64,000 nucleotides of DNA from Falsiroseomonas sp050563525 (GCF_050563525.1 NZ_JBNXUN010000002.1:615223-679222), one strand, 5' to 3'. Counted from the stretch's first letter, positions 9,095 to 18,129 are shown. The notes: generated from the letters alone by a model not told the origin. Made by a program: numbers and translations.

Positions 9095-9203
9095 CCTATA
9101 AACAGATTGCAGCTTATCAAGAACCTGCGAACCAATAATTCGACCCGTCTCTTTGTCCTGGAATTGGAGTATTGGTGCCGCAGGGAAACAGAGCGGTAAA
9201 TCG

Positions 9204-10298
9204 GTGGCAACATTTCTCGTGACGGGTGGCTGCGGCTTCATCGGATCGCATCTCTGCGCGGCCTTGCTGGCGCGCGGCGATCGGGTGCGGGTGCTGGACG
9301 ACCTCTCCACCGGCTCTCGAGCCAACCTGGCGCGGGGGGCGACGCTGACGGTCGGCAAGGTGGAGGACCCCGAGATGGTGCGGGATGCCATGGCGGGGGT
9401 GGACGGCGTGTTCCACCTGGCGGCCATCGCCTCCGTCGCGCGCTGCACGGAAGCCTGGCTCGACACGCATCGCATCAACCTGTCCGCGACCATCGCGGTG
9501 CTGGACGCGGCGCGCACCGCATCACCGAAGGGTGGCCCGGTGCCGGTGGCCTACGCCTCCTCCGCCGCCATCTATGGCAAGCCGGAAAGCTGCCCTCTGG
9601 AGGAGGATGCGCCGGCGCGGCCGCTATCGGCCTATGGCGCCGACAAGCTGGGCTGCGAACTGCATGGCCGCGTCGCCGGCCTGGTGCATGGCGTGCCGAA
9701 TGTCGGGCTGCGCTTCTTCAACGTCTATGGCCCGCGCCAGGACCCGCGCTCGCCCTATTCCGGCGTCATCTCCATCTTCTGTGAGCGGCTGGTGCGCGGG
9801 CAGACGGTGTCCGTGCATGGCGATGGCCTGCAGACGCGCGACTTCGTCTATGTGGCGGATGTGGTGGCGGCGCTGATGGCGGCGCTGCCTGTGGCATCGA
9901 CGGATGCGCCGGTCTTCAACGTCTGTACCGGCCAGCCGACCACGCTGCTCGACCTGCTGTCCACCATCGGCCGGGTCTGCGACACGGCGCCGCGCATCGC
10001 GCATGAGGCGCCGCGGATCGGCGACATCCGCCATTCCGTCGGCTCCGCCCGCCGGTCGCAGGAAGCGCTGCGGCTGCGCGCGCCGGTGACGCTGGAGGCC
10101 GGCCTCGCGCAGGTGGTGGCCTGGTTGCGGGCCGGCAGTCCGGCGCTGGTCGGGCTGCGGCCCTCGGCCCCGTCCCGCCCGCGCGCGGCTCAGCCCGCGA
10201 GCCAGCCCAGGATCGTGGCGAACAGCAGCCAGGAGGCGATGGAAAGACACAGGATCACGGCGATGGAGACGCGCCGGGACCAGCGGACGGGCACCTAG
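9204..10298 (+). CDS. NAD-dependent sugar-nucleotide epimerase (UDP-glucose 4-epimerase-like SDR)
   Basis: This extended short-chain dehydrogenase has the NAD loop VTGGCGFIGSHL at its very start, the S-S-A-A-I-Y-G segment, the catalytic Y-x3-K (A-Y-G-A-D-K) and the substrate loop FFNVYGPRQDPRSPYSGVI, closest to the WbpP/GalE type of UDP-hexose or UDP-HexNAc 4-epimerase. I use GTG 9204, with GAGCGG upstream, because the Rossmann fold starts two residues later; a TTG at 9153 in frame is the alternative. The last ~50 residues after VVAWLRAG are low-complexity and antisense to a possible 34-residue membrane protein, so part of this tail may be read-through rather than functional sequence. It supplies an epimerised sugar nucleotide to the EPS glycosyltransferases. 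Confidence 0.85.
   Translation: MATFLVTGGCGFIGSHLCAALLARGDRVRVLDDLSTGSRANLARGATLTVGKVEDPEMVRDAMAGVDGVFHLAAIASVARCTEAWLDTHRINLSATIAVLDAARTASPKGGPVPVAYASSAAIYGKPESCPLEEDAPARPLSAYGADKLGCELHGRVAGLVHGVPNVGLRFFNVYGPRQDPRSPYSGVISIFCERLVRGQTVSVHGDGLQTRDFVYVADVVAALMAALPVASTDAPVFNVCTGQPTTLLDLLSTIGRVCDTAPRIAHEAPRIGDIRHSVGSARRSQEALRLRAPVTLEAGLAQVVAWLRAGSPALVGLRPSAPSRPRAAQPASQPRIVANSSQEAMERHRITAMETRRDQRTGT
10190..10294 (-). CDS. Possible 34-residue single-pass membrane protein, antisense to the epimerase tail
   Basis: On the minus strand GTG 10294 opens a 34-residue frame with a good ribosome site (GGAAGGG, 8 bases upstream). The product is a basic start (V-P-V-R-W-S-R-R) followed by one hydrophobic helix (IAVILCLSIASWLLFATIL) and a short end, GWLAG. 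This positive-then-hydrophobic layout is typical of small inner-membrane proteins, and the frame lies exactly under the unconserved C-terminal tail of the epimerase. I do not recognise a named family. It could be chance, since GC-rich DNA easily gives antisense frames, but such a clean TM helix with a ribosome site is less expected. Confidence 0.45.
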   Translation of the reverse strand: MPVRWSRRVSIAVILCLSIASWLLFATILGWLAG

Positions 10299-10388
10299 CG
10301 GGCCCTTCCGCCCGCATCGTTCCTCGCCATGGCCCGATGCCGCACCGCCTGCGCCTCCCCGCCGTTCGTCCCGCGGAGCGTGATCCCG

Positions 10389-10405
10389 TTGCGAGCGCCT
10401 CGCAA
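10389..10405. promoter_or_regulatory. Palindrome upstream of the amidotransferase gene
   Basis: TTGCGAG-CGC-CTCGCAA is a perfect 7-bp inverted repeat with a 3-base centre. It lies in the 190-base gap between the epimerase end (10298) and the amidotransferase start (10489), 84 bases before that start. It could be an operator or an RNA hairpin. The rest of the gap holds no recognisable element apart from the AGGAG ribosome site at about 10475. Confidence 0.3.
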
Positions 10406-10488
10406 GCGCCCACAGGACGAAAATCCGGCCGGGTTCGACCGCAGGGGTTGAGCCGGCCGCAGCCTTGATACTCCAGGAGACGCCATCG

Positions 10489-12396
10489 ATGTGTGGCCTG
10501 ACCGGTCTGTTCCACCCGCTCGACCCGGCGATTCCGGATCGCGGCACGCTGACCCGGATGACCGACCTGCTGCGCCATCGCGGGCCGGATGGGGAAGGCT
10601 TCCACACCGAGCCGCATCTCGGCCTCGGCCACCGGCGCCTGGCGATCGTCGACCTCGCCGGTGGCGCGCAGCCGATGGCGACGCCGGATGGCAAGGTCGT
10701 GATTTCCTTCAACGGCGAGATCTACAACCATGCGGAGCTGCGCACGGCGCTGCAGGCGCTGGGCCACGTCTTCCGCACGCGCTCCGACACGGAATCGATC
10801 CTGCTCGGCTGGCGCGCCTGGGGGCTCGGCGTGCTCGACCGGCTGGATGGCATGTTCGCCTTCGCGCTGTGGGACCGCGACCGTGGTGAGCTGCTGCTGG
10901 CGCGCGACCGGCTCGGCGAGAAGCCGCTGCATTATGCGCGCACCCCCGGTGGCGGCTTCGCCTTCGCCTCCGAATTGGCGCCGCTGCTGGCGCTGCCGGG
11001 CGTCGCGCGCGGGATGAACCATGCGGCGCTGGAGGATTTCCTGGCGCTCGGCTACGTGCCGGACCCCCACAGCATGCATATCGGCATCCAGCGCCTGCCG
11101 CCGGCGCACGCGCTGCTGCTGCGGCGTGGCGCGGCGGAACCCGCCGCGCTGTACCGCTACTGGCAGCCACCGACGCGCGCCGCCGCCGCGCCGTCCGATG
11201 CGGCGGGTGAGATGACACGGCGGCTGGATGCGGCGGTGCGGGCGCGGTTGATGGCCGACGTGCCGCTCGGCAGCTTCCTGTCCGGCGGGCTCGATTCCGG
11301 TGCGGTGACCGCGCTGGCGGCGCAGGCACACAAGGGCATCGCCAGCTTCACCATCGGCTTCGAGGGCGCCGAGGATGAGAGCGCCATCGCCGCCATGGTG
11401 GCCGAACGCTACGGCACCGAACACCGCACGCAATCCGCCACCGCCGACTACCTCGCTGCCGCGCGCGGCCAGGCGGCGATCTTCGGCGAGCCGTTCGGCG
11501 ACCATTCCGCCGTGCCGACGCTGGCCGTCTGCACCCTGGCGCGCAAGCATGTGACCGTGGCGCTATCCGGCGATGGCGGCGACGAGGTGTTCGCGGGCTA
11601 CCGCCGCTACCGCTTCCACAAGCTGTCGGAAGGCGTGCGGCGAATGCTGCCGGCAGGCGTCCGGCGCCAAGTGATCGGGCGGCTCGCCGCGGCCTATCCG
11701 GTGATGGCGCGGGCGCCACGCTGGCTGCGCGCGCGCAACACGCTGACGGAGCTGAGCCTGGACAGCGCGCTGGGCTACTACCGCACGGTCTGCAAGCTGC
11801 ACCACGAGAAGCGGCGCGGCCTATATGCGGCCGGGGTACGCACGACCTTGGACGGCTACGATCCCTCCGACCGGTTCACCGGCCTGATGGCGGAATGCGA
11901 CCCGGAGGATTCGCTGCTGCAGGCGCAGTACGCCGATCTGCACACCTACCTGCCCGGCGACATCCTGACCAAGCTGGACCGCACCAGCATGGCGGTGTCG
12001 CTCGAGGTCCGGCCGCCGCTGCTGGCGCACCCGATGGTCGAATGGGGCATGGCGCTGCCGGCGCACCTGAAGCTGCAAGGCGGCGTCGGCAAGCAGATCC
12101 TGCGGCAGGCGATGGCGCCGATGCTGCCGAACGAAGTCCTGTCCGGGCCGAAGCGCGGCTTCGCGCAGGGGATCGCCGGCCAATTCCGCGAGCGGGCGGA
12201 GGTGGTGCGTGCGCGGCTGGGCGGGGAGGCGATGCTGGACAGCGGGTTGTTCGATGCCGTCGCGCTGCACCGCCTGGTGGACGAGCACGAATCCGGCCGT
12301 GCCGACCATGCCCAGCCGATCTGGCAGTTGCTGGTGCTGGAGGGCTTTCTGCGCGGCGCGTCGGAGCCTGCCGAGGCCGAGATGGCGCAGGCCTGA
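10489..12396 (+). CDS. Asparagine-synthase-like amidotransferase of exosortase-A-type EPS loci
   Basis: The protein has 635 residues. Start Met-Cys-Gly-Leu places the catalytic Cys at position 2 after Met removal (N-terminal nucleophile glutaminase, residues 2-~210). The C-terminal ATP-pyrophosphatase domain has the PP-loop SGGLDSGAV and the ALSGDGGDEVFAGYRRYRF motif. The length and the opening MCGLTGLFHPLD match my memory of the XrtA-system amidotransferase (amidotransferase 1 type) rather than metabolic AsnB. It probably amidates a uronic acid or other carboxylate of the polysaccharide with glutamine nitrogen (inference). ATG 10489 has AGGAG 9 bases upstream; an in-frame start 24 bases higher is less likely. 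The flippase begins 3 bases after the stop. Confidence 0.88.
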   Translation: MCGLTGLFHPLDPAIPDRGTLTRMTDLLRHRGPDGEGFHTEPHLGLGHRRLAIVDLAGGAQPMATPDGKVVISFNGEIYNHAELRTALQALGHVFRTRSDTESILLGWRAWGLGVLDRLDGMFAFALWDRDRGELLLARDRLGEKPLHYARTPGGGFAFASELAPLLALPGVARGMNHAALEDFLALGYVPDPHSMHIGIQRLPPAHALLLRRGAAEPAALYRYWQPPTRAAAAPSDAAGEMTRRLDAAVRARLMADVPLGSFLSGGLDSGAVTALAAQAHKGIASFTIGFEGAEDESAIAAMVAERYGTEHRTQSATADYLAAARGQAAIFGEPFGDHSAVPTLAVCTLARKHVTVALSGDGGDEVFAGYRRYRFHKLSEGVRRMLPAGVRRQVIGRLAAAYPVMARAPRWLRARNTLTELSLDSALGYYRTVCKLHHEKRRGLYAAGVRTTLDGYDPSDRFTGLMAECDPEDSLLQAQYADLHTYLPGDILTKLDRTSMAVSLEVRPPLLAHPMVEWGMALPAHLKLQGGVGKQILRQAMAPMLPNEVLSGPKRGFAQGIAGQFRERAEVVRARLGGEAMLDSGLFDAVALHRLVDEHESGRADHAQPIWQLLVLEGFLRGASEPAEAEMAQA

Positions 12397-12399
12397 CCG

Positions 12400-13926
12400 A
12401 TGGCGGAGGAGGAGACGGGCAGCATCCTGGCGCGCACTGCGCGCGGCGCCTTCTGGGTGGTGGCCTGGCGGATGATGACGCGGCTGATCGGGCTGGTCAG
12501 CACGCTGATCCTGGTGCGGCTGCTGGCGCCGGAGGATTTCGGCCTGATCGCGCTGGCCACGTCCTTCGCCGTGGCGCTGGAAGCGTGCCTGGTGCTGGGC
12601 GTGGAGGACCAGATCGTCCGCGCGAAGGCCCCGGGCCGTGCAATGTACGACACCGGCTTCACGCTGAACCTGCTGCGCGGCCTGCTGGTCGGCGTGCTGG
12701 TCGCGCTGGTCGCGGAACCGGCCGGGCGCTTCTTCGGCGATGCGCGGCTGGAGCCGGTGCTGTGGGCGCTGGCGGCCTCCGCCGTGCTCAGCGGGCTGGC
12801 CAATATCGGCGTGGTGGATTTCCGGCGGAACCTGCGCTTCGAGAAGGAATTCGCGCTCAACCTGTATCCGCGCCTGGCCGGCGTGGTGGTGACGATCGGG
12901 CTCGCCTTCCTGGTGCGCAGCCACTGGGCGCTGGTCGCGGGCATCCTCGTCACGCGCGTGGGCGTGGTCGGCATGGGCTATGCGATGCACCCGTTCCGGC
13001 CGCGCCTGACCCTGTCGGCGTGGCGCGACCTGATCGGCGTCTCCGCCTGGGCCTGGGCGCTGAGCTTCACCGCCATGGTGAAGGACCGGTCGGAGAGCCT
13101 GGTGATCGGCCGGCTGCTCGGCCCGACTTCCGTCGGCCACTACGCCGTGGGCGCGGAGGTCGCGACGCTGCCGACGACGGAGCTGGTGGACCCGATCTGC
13201 CGCGCCTGCATGCCGGGCTTCGCCGCCAGCCGGCGGACGGATGAGGAAGGCGGTCGGCAGAACTACCTGCGCATCCTGGCGCTGCTGGCCTTGCTGACGC
13301 TGCCGGCGGGCATCGGCATTTCGGCTGTGGCCGGGCCGGTGGTGGCGCTGGGCTTCGGGCAGAACTGGCTGGAAGCGGTGCCGGTGGTGGTGGTGATCGG
13401 CCTGTCCAGCACGCTGGTGCTGTTCGGCAATGTCAGCGGTGCCATGCTGAACGCCCATCAGCGCCTCGGCACGCTGCTCGCCATCACGCTGGCGGCGGGC
13501 GTGCTGCGCATCGGGCTGCTGGTGGTGCTGATCCCGGCCTACGGGCTGACCGGCGCGGCTCTGGCGGTGGGCGCCTCGCTGCTCGCGGAACATGTGGTGC
13601 TGGTGGCGCGCACGCTGGGGCTGCTGCGGATGAACCCGATGCGGCTGCTGGCGCGGCTGTGGCGGCCGGCGATGGCCTCCGCCGCCATGGCCGCGCTGCT
13701 GTGGCAGTCCGGCCTGGGCTGGGCGGCGGCGCCGGCCGGGGCGGGGCCCGCCACCGGGCTGTTGCTGGCGGGCATGGGCCTCGGCGCCGCGAGCTATGCG
13801 GTGGTGCTGGTCGCGCTGTGGGCGGTTTCCGGCCGGCCGGATGGGGCGGAGGCCGACCTCCTCGGCCTGCTGCGCCGGCTGCTCGGGCGGCTCACGGTGC
13901 TGCGCCCGGCAGGCAGCGGCGCATGA
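12400..13926 (+). CDS. Wzx-like lipopolysaccharide/EPS repeat-unit flippase
   Basis: This 508-residue membrane protein of the MOP (polysaccharide transporter) superfamily has about 12-14 hydrophobic segments spread over its length. The opening (RGAFWVVAWRMMTRLIGLVSTLIL) and the early LVRLLAPEDFGLIALATSF segment are typical of the PST/Wzx branch. Such proteins flip undecaprenyl-PP-linked repeat units from the cytoplasmic to the periplasmic face. It follows the amidotransferase by 3 bases and converges on an acyltransferase gene 20 bases past its stop. With the ligase/polymerase-like protein at 1882 it indicates a Wzx/Wzy-type pathway. Confidence 0.88.
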   Translation: MAEEETGSILARTARGAFWVVAWRMMTRLIGLVSTLILVRLLAPEDFGLIALATSFAVALEACLVLGVEDQIVRAKAPGRAMYDTGFTLNLLRGLLVGVLVALVAEPAGRFFGDARLEPVLWALAASAVLSGLANIGVVDFRRNLRFEKEFALNLYPRLAGVVVTIGLAFLVRSHWALVAGILVTRVGVVGMGYAMHPFRPRLTLSAWRDLIGVSAWAWALSFTAMVKDRSESLVIGRLLGPTSVGHYAVGAEVATLPTTELVDPICRACMPGFAASRRTDEEGGRQNYLRILALLALLTLPAGIGISAVAGPVVALGFGQNWLEAVPVVVVIGLSSTLVLFGNVSGAMLNAHQRLGTLLAITLAAGVLRIGLLVVLIPAYGLTGAALAVGASLLAEHVVLVARTLGLLRMNPMRLLARLWRPAMASAAMAALLWQSGLGWAAAPAGAGPATGLLLAGMGLGAASYAVVLVALWAVSGRPDGAEADLLGLLRRLLGRLTVLRPAGSGA

Positions 13927-13946
13927 GCGGGAGGCGGGTGCCTGCG

Positions 13947-15047
13947 TCAGGTGGCGCTGTCCGGCCCGGCTGCGCCGCGGCCGGGTCGTCGGGTCGCTGG
14001 CGCATGCGTCCGCAGCCATTGCCGCGCCCGCGCGGCAAGGCCGAGCGCCGACCAGCGCGGTACCTGCTCGGCCCAGAACAGCGCCTCGCTGCGATTGGCG
14101 AGGCTTTGCTTGTAGCGGTCGGCGCCGCCGAGGAAGTCGTAGACGGCATCGCCGTTCTGCACGCCGCGGGCGATCGCGAGCGCATGGCAGCTCATGCCCG
14201 GCTTGGCGTGCGGCGTGTCGGCCGGAGCGAAGCCGCTCTGGTAGGCATAGGCCCGGTCGCCCGCCCGGAAATTGTAAAGCACGCCGACGGTCTCGGCGCC
14301 GGCGCGCAACTCCAGCAGGTCCAGCTCGTCGCGCGGCTGCGCGCGTCGCACCAGCTCCGCGTGGAAGCGGCGCACCCAGGGATGGGCGAAGGCGCCGGGC
14401 TTGCCGCGCGCCTTCCAGCTCGCCTCGTGCAGCGCGATCAGGCGCGCCAGCATGGCCTGCGCCTCCTCCTCCGTCCCGGCGCGGTGCAGCCGCAATTCGC
14501 CGGAGCGGGCGTAATGTCGGTGGGAACGGCGGATCTGCTGGCGGGTGTTGGCGCTGAGGCCCTGCAGGTGGTCGCCGCCGGCGGCGCGGATGACCGCGAG
14601 GTCGATGAACGGCGCCTGGCGTTCCTGGCAACGCAGCGTCACGCCCGGCGCGGCCGCCAGCACATCCGCCGGCACGCCGCCCAGCACCAGCCTTCGCACG
14701 CCCGGCAGTCCGGCGGCGGCCTGCAGCAGCGCGGCGGTGAGCCGGGGATCGGCCAGCACCAGCGGGCCGTTGTGCTCGACGAAGGGCGCATCGCGCACTG
14801 GGTCGCCACTCTCGCCCAGGCACAGCCGGCCATCCGCCAGGTTGAACAGCGCGAGGCCGGCCAGCCGCCCGTCGACCTCCGCCCGCAGCAGCACCGCATC
14901 CGGGAAGCGTTCCGCGGCCAGGCAGCCGACCCAGGTCCAGCTTCGGAAGAAGGGCCGCCACGGCATCGTGGCTTCCAGCCCGCGCCATTCGATGCCGAGC
15001 GTATCGAAGTCCGGCCGGCGGATGATGTCGATCCTCACGTTGCACAT
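13947..15047 (-). CDS. FemAB/GNAT-like acyltransferase (Acetyltransf_6 type)
   Basis: The protein has 366 residues. The C-terminal half carries the pattern of the Acetyltransf_6 (BioF2/FemAB-like) family: NTRQQIRRSHRHYARSGELRL, then LIALHEASWKARGKPGAFAHP, VGVLYNFRAGDRAYAYQSGF and the final Y-D-F-L-G-G-A-D-R-Y-K motif. Related proteins occur in exosortase-A-type EPS clusters and may acylate sugars or add amino acids. Start is uncertain: ATG 15047 is used; a TTG at 15074 and a GTG at 15038 are in frame, and none has a convincing ribosome site. It is transcribed opposite to its neighbours, with a 38-base divergent gap to the fusion gene at 15086. Confidence 0.8.
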   Translation of the reverse strand: MCNVRIDIIRRPDFDTLGIEWRGLEATMPWRPFFRSWTWVGCLAAERFPDAVLLRAEVDGRLAGLALFNLADGRLCLGESGDPVRDAPFVEHNGPLVLADPRLTAALLQAAAGLPGVRRLVLGGVPADVLAAAPGVTLRCQERQAPFIDLAVIRAAGGDHLQGLSANTRQQIRRSHRHYARSGELRLHRAGTEEEAQAMLARLIALHEASWKARGKPGAFAHPWVRRFHAELVRRAQPRDELDLLELRAGAETVGVLYNFRAGDRAYAYQSGFAPADTPHAKPGMSCHALAIARGVQNGDAVYDFLGGADRYKQSLANRSEALFWAEQVPRWSALGLAARARQWLRTHAPATRRPGRGAAGPDSAT

Positions 15048-15085
15048 GCAGCGCGAAGCGCCCGCCTCGCGCAAGGGACCGCACC

Positions 15086-17347
15086 ATGAACAGCCCCATC
15101 CCGCCGCGCCGTGGGCGCGTATTGCACGTGCTGAAATACTATCGTCCCGCCTTCACCGGTGAGGGCGTGTTCCTGGAACGCAGCAGCGCCGTGATGCAGG
15201 AAATCGCGCCGGGCGTGGCGCATGACCTGCTGGTGACGCATACGCCGCGCCCGGCGGAGCTGGTGCCGGTTTCGACGCTGGAGCGCGTGATCTACCTGTC
15301 GGCGCGACCGCTCGGCACGCTGCGACGCCAGGCGGCAATGGCGGCGTGGTTCATCGCCAACCTGCACCGCTACGACACGGTGCATTTCCGTACCCATGCC
15401 GATTGGTACTTCCTCAGCTACGCGCTGGCACGCCTGGCGCGGCGGCGGCTGGTGATCTCGGCGACGCTGGATGACAGCGTGCCGGCGCTGGTCAACCAGT
15501 ACCGGCCGAGCCTGCGGCCCTGGGCGTTGCGCGGCTTCCGGCTGTTCGAGGGCTTCGTCAGCATCAGCCCGAAGCTGGACGAGGAAACGCGCACGGTCGC
15601 CGACCCGGCCCGCTGCCACCTGATTCCCTGCGGCGTCACCATCCCCGCCACGGTGCCCGATGCCCGGGCGCGGCTGCGCGGCGAACTGGGCCTTGGCGCA
15701 ACGGACCTGGTGCTGCTGTTCGTCGGCGGCCTCGGCGCGCGCAAGGACCCGCTGTTCCTGGTGCGCGCCTTGCCGCGCATTCTCGCGGCGCGGCCCGACA
15801 CGCGGCTGGTGCTGGTGGGGCCGGAGCTGGAGGCCGACCACGTCGCCGCCATCCGCCAGGCAGTCGCCGAGCTGCACCTGGAAGGCCATGTCATCCTGGC
15901 CGGCGAGCAGCGCGACCCGCATCCCTATTTCGAGGCGGCGGACATCCTGACCTTCGCCTCCCGCCTCGAGGGCTTCGGCACCGTGGTGCCGGAGGCGATG
16001 GGCCACGGGCTGCCCGTGGTGGTGCGCCGCCTGCCGGGCGTGAACGACAGCTTCGTGCTGGAGGACGAGACCGGCTTCCTGTTCGACACGGAGGAAGGCT
16101 ACGTCGCCGCCGTCACCCGCCTGGCGCTGGATCCGGCGCTGCGCGCACGGCTCGGCGCCGAGGGCCGCCGCCTGGCCCGTGCCCGCTTCGGCATGCGCGG
16201 CGTCGCCGACCGCTACCTGGCGGTCTACGGCCTGCCGGCGGCGCCGGCGGCACCGGAGGAAACGCGGCTGGGCAACGATGCCTCGGTCTTCGACCGGCGC
16301 TTCCACGCGCCCGTGCAGGCGCGGGACCCGTCGCCGCTGCTGGTCACCATGGTGGATGCCGAGGAAGCCTTCGACTGGTCCGGCCCGTTCCGCCGGGATG
16401 CGCCGGACGTCACCTCGATGGCCGCGCAGATGCTGGCGCACCGGGTGTTCGAGCGCCATGGCGTGGTGCCGCTTTACCTGGTGGACCATCCGGTCGCGAC
16501 GCAGGATGCCGGGCGGGCGCCGCTGCGCGAGCTGCTGCGGTCTGGCGTCTGCGAGATCGGCGCGCAGATGCACCCCTGGGTGACGCCGCCCTTCGACGAG
16601 GCGCTGTGCGAGCACAACAGCTATGCCGGCAACCTGCCGGTGGAGCTGGAGCTCGCCAAGGCCCGCGCGCTGACCGAGACGCTGGCGGAGACCTTCGGCG
16701 AGGTCCCGCGCATCTACCGCACCGGCCGCTTCGGCGCCGGCCCGCGCACCGCGGACATCCTGAAGTCGCTGGGCTACCTGGCCGACAGCAGCGTGACGCC
16801 CTACTGGCCGGCGCAAGGCGTGCCCGGCGGGCCGGGCGGCAACTGGGCGTTCTCCTCGCAGCCCTACTGGGTGGATCGCCAGCGCAGCCTGTTGGAGATC
16901 CCGGTCTCCGCCGCGCTGGTCGGGCGGCTGGCAGGCGGGCGCAGCACGCGGGTCGCGCCGCTGCTGTTCGGCCGCATCGGGCATCGGCTGCACATGGGCG
17001 GCGCGCTGGCGCGGCTGGGCCTGCTGGAGCGCATCCGGCTGAGCCCGGAGGGCATGACGATCCTCGAGGCGAAGCGCCTGGTGCGGTCCATGCTGGCGGC
17101 CGGGCACCGGACCTTCGTGCTGACCTACCATTCGCCGTCCCTGGCGCCGGGCAACACGCCCTATGTCCGCAGCGCGGCGGAGCTGGAAGGCTTCCTGCGC
17201 TGGCTCGACGAGTTCTATGCCTTCTTCGCCGAGGAGGCCGGCGGTCGCTTCGGCAGCTGGCGCGACGTGCGTGGCGTGGCGCAGCAGTCAGATGTCGTGC
17301 CGGCGGCCGGGAGCCTGTCCGCCGCCACGCCGTTCGCACTGGCATGA
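15086..17347 (+). CDS. Fusion: GT4 glycosyltransferase + polysaccharide-deacetylase-like domain
   Basis: In this 753-residue protein, residues ~10-390 are a GT-B glycosyltransferase: VLHVLKYYRPAFTGEG start, LLFVGGLGARKDP hinge, and EGFGTVVPEAMGHGLP donor motif. Residues ~415-740 begin LLVTMVDAEEAFDWSGPF and resemble the WalW-type polysaccharide deacetylase family found in EPS clusters, with GAQMHPWVTPPF, a tyrosine-rich RIYRTGRFGAGP segment and TYHSPSLAPGNTPY near the end. The Asp in MVDAEE and the His residues are where NodB-type enzymes bind metal. One gene thus codes for sugar transfer and probable N- or O-deacetylation. No signal peptide or membrane helix is visible, so both halves appear cytoplasmic. 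The stop overlaps the next start (ATGA). Confidence 0.83.
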   Translation: MNSPIPPRRGRVLHVLKYYRPAFTGEGVFLERSSAVMQEIAPGVAHDLLVTHTPRPAELVPVSTLERVIYLSARPLGTLRRQAAMAAWFIANLHRYDTVHFRTHADWYFLSYALARLARRRLVISATLDDSVPALVNQYRPSLRPWALRGFRLFEGFVSISPKLDEETRTVADPARCHLIPCGVTIPATVPDARARLRGELGLGATDLVLLFVGGLGARKDPLFLVRALPRILAARPDTRLVLVGPELEADHVAAIRQAVAELHLEGHVILAGEQRDPHPYFEAADILTFASRLEGFGTVVPEAMGHGLPVVVRRLPGVNDSFVLEDETGFLFDTEEGYVAAVTRLALDPALRARLGAEGRRLARARFGMRGVADRYLAVYGLPAAPAAPEETRLGNDASVFDRRFHAPVQARDPSPLLVTMVDAEEAFDWSGPFRRDAPDVTSMAAQMLAHRVFERHGVVPLYLVDHPVATQDAGRAPLRELLRSGVCEIGAQMHPWVTPPFDEALCEHNSYAGNLPVELELAKARALTETLAETFGEVPRIYRTGRFGAGPRTADILKSLGYLADSSVTPYWPAQGVPGGPGGNWAFSSQPYWVDRQRSLLEIPVSAALVGRLAGGRSTRVAPLLFGRIGHRLHMGGALARLGLLERIRLSPEGMTILEAKRLVRSMLAAGHRTFVLTYHSPSLAPGNTPYVRSAAELEGFLRWLDEFYAFFAEEAGGRFGSWRDVRGVAQQSDVVPAAGSLSAATPFALA

Positions 17348-18129
17348 ACGGCCTGCAGGCGATCCTCGGTGCGGTCTTGCTGCCGCCCATCGGGCTGCTG
17401 GTGCTCGGCCTGCTCGCTGGCCTGGTGGCATGGCGGCGCAGCCGGACCGGCCGGCGCAGCCGGGCCGGGCTGCTGGCGGCGCTCGCCGCGGCCGCGGTGA
17501 TCCTGCTGGCGACGCCGCTTGTGGCCGGCCTGCTGATGGCGGGCCTTCAGGTCACACCCGCGGCGGAGGCGGACGCGCCGCCCGGAGTTGGGCCAGGATC
17601 GATTCCCGGCGCCATCATCATTCTTGGCGGCGATATCGAGCGGGGCCGGGACGGGCGGGAGGTCGGGCCGCTCACCCTGGAACGGCTGCGCGCCGGGGCC
17701 GCGCTGCATCGCACCAGCGGCCTGCCCATCCTGGTGACCGGCGGGTCCAGCCGCCCCGACGAACCGAGCCTCGCGGCGCTGATGGCGCGCAGCCTGCGGA
17801 CGGATTTCGGGGTGCCGGTCCGATGGGTGGAAGCCGAGGCTGCCGATACGCGGCAGAATGCGGATTTATCCGCCGCGCTGCTGCGTGCCGATGGCATCGA
17901 CGCTGCCCTGTTGGTCTCCCAGGCCTGGCACCTGCCGCGGGCGATGCAGGCCTTCGCGCGGCAGGGCTTCGCGGTACGGCCGGCGCCGGTACGCCACCCT
18001 GTCGCGGGGCCATTCGAGCCGCAGGCGCTGGTGCCGCGTGCCGACCACCTGGCCGAAAGCTGGTTCGCCATCCACGAATGGGCCGGGCGCGCCTTCTACG
18101 CGCTGCGTGATGGGGTGGCACCCTCATGA
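17344..18129 (+). CDS. DUF218 (YdcF/SanA/ElyC-like) membrane-anchored protein
   Basis: The protein has 261 residues. Two hydrophobic helices (residues ~5-30 and ~38-65) precede a DUF218 domain: AIIILGGDIERGRDG, LTLERLRAGAALHR, PILVTGGSSRPDEPS, and the VSQAWHLPRAMQAFARQGF segment. DUF218 proteins (YdcF, SanA, ElyC) face the periplasm and have been linked to envelope and lipid-carrier homeostasis; similar genes are common in EPS clusters. It overlaps the fusion gene upstream by 4 bases. An ATG at 18126 overlaps its stop, but I do not think translation of the acyltransferase starts there. Confidence 0.85.
   Translation: MNGLQAILGAVLLPPIGLLVLGLLAGLVAWRRSRTGRRSRAGLLAALAAAAVILLATPLVAGLLMAGLQVTPAAEADAPPGVGPGSIPGAIIILGGDIERGRDGREVGPLTLERLRAGAALHRTSGLPILVTGGSSRPDEPSLAALMARSLRTDFGVPVRWVEAEAADTRQNADLSAALLRADGIDAALLVSQAWHLPRAMQAFARQGFAVRPAPVRHPVAGPFEPQALVPRADHLAESWFAIHEWAGRAFYALRDGVAPS

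Noticed and set aside
11821..15099. 1092-residue minus-strand frame covering flippase and acyltransferase DNA
   Set aside because: The translation is Arg/Gln/His-rich in the typical shadow pattern and conflicts with clear genes on the plus strand and another minus frame.
15035..17131. 698-residue minus-strand frame
   Set aside because: It lies exactly under the glycosyltransferase-deacetylase fusion, which has family motifs throughout; the antisense frame has none.
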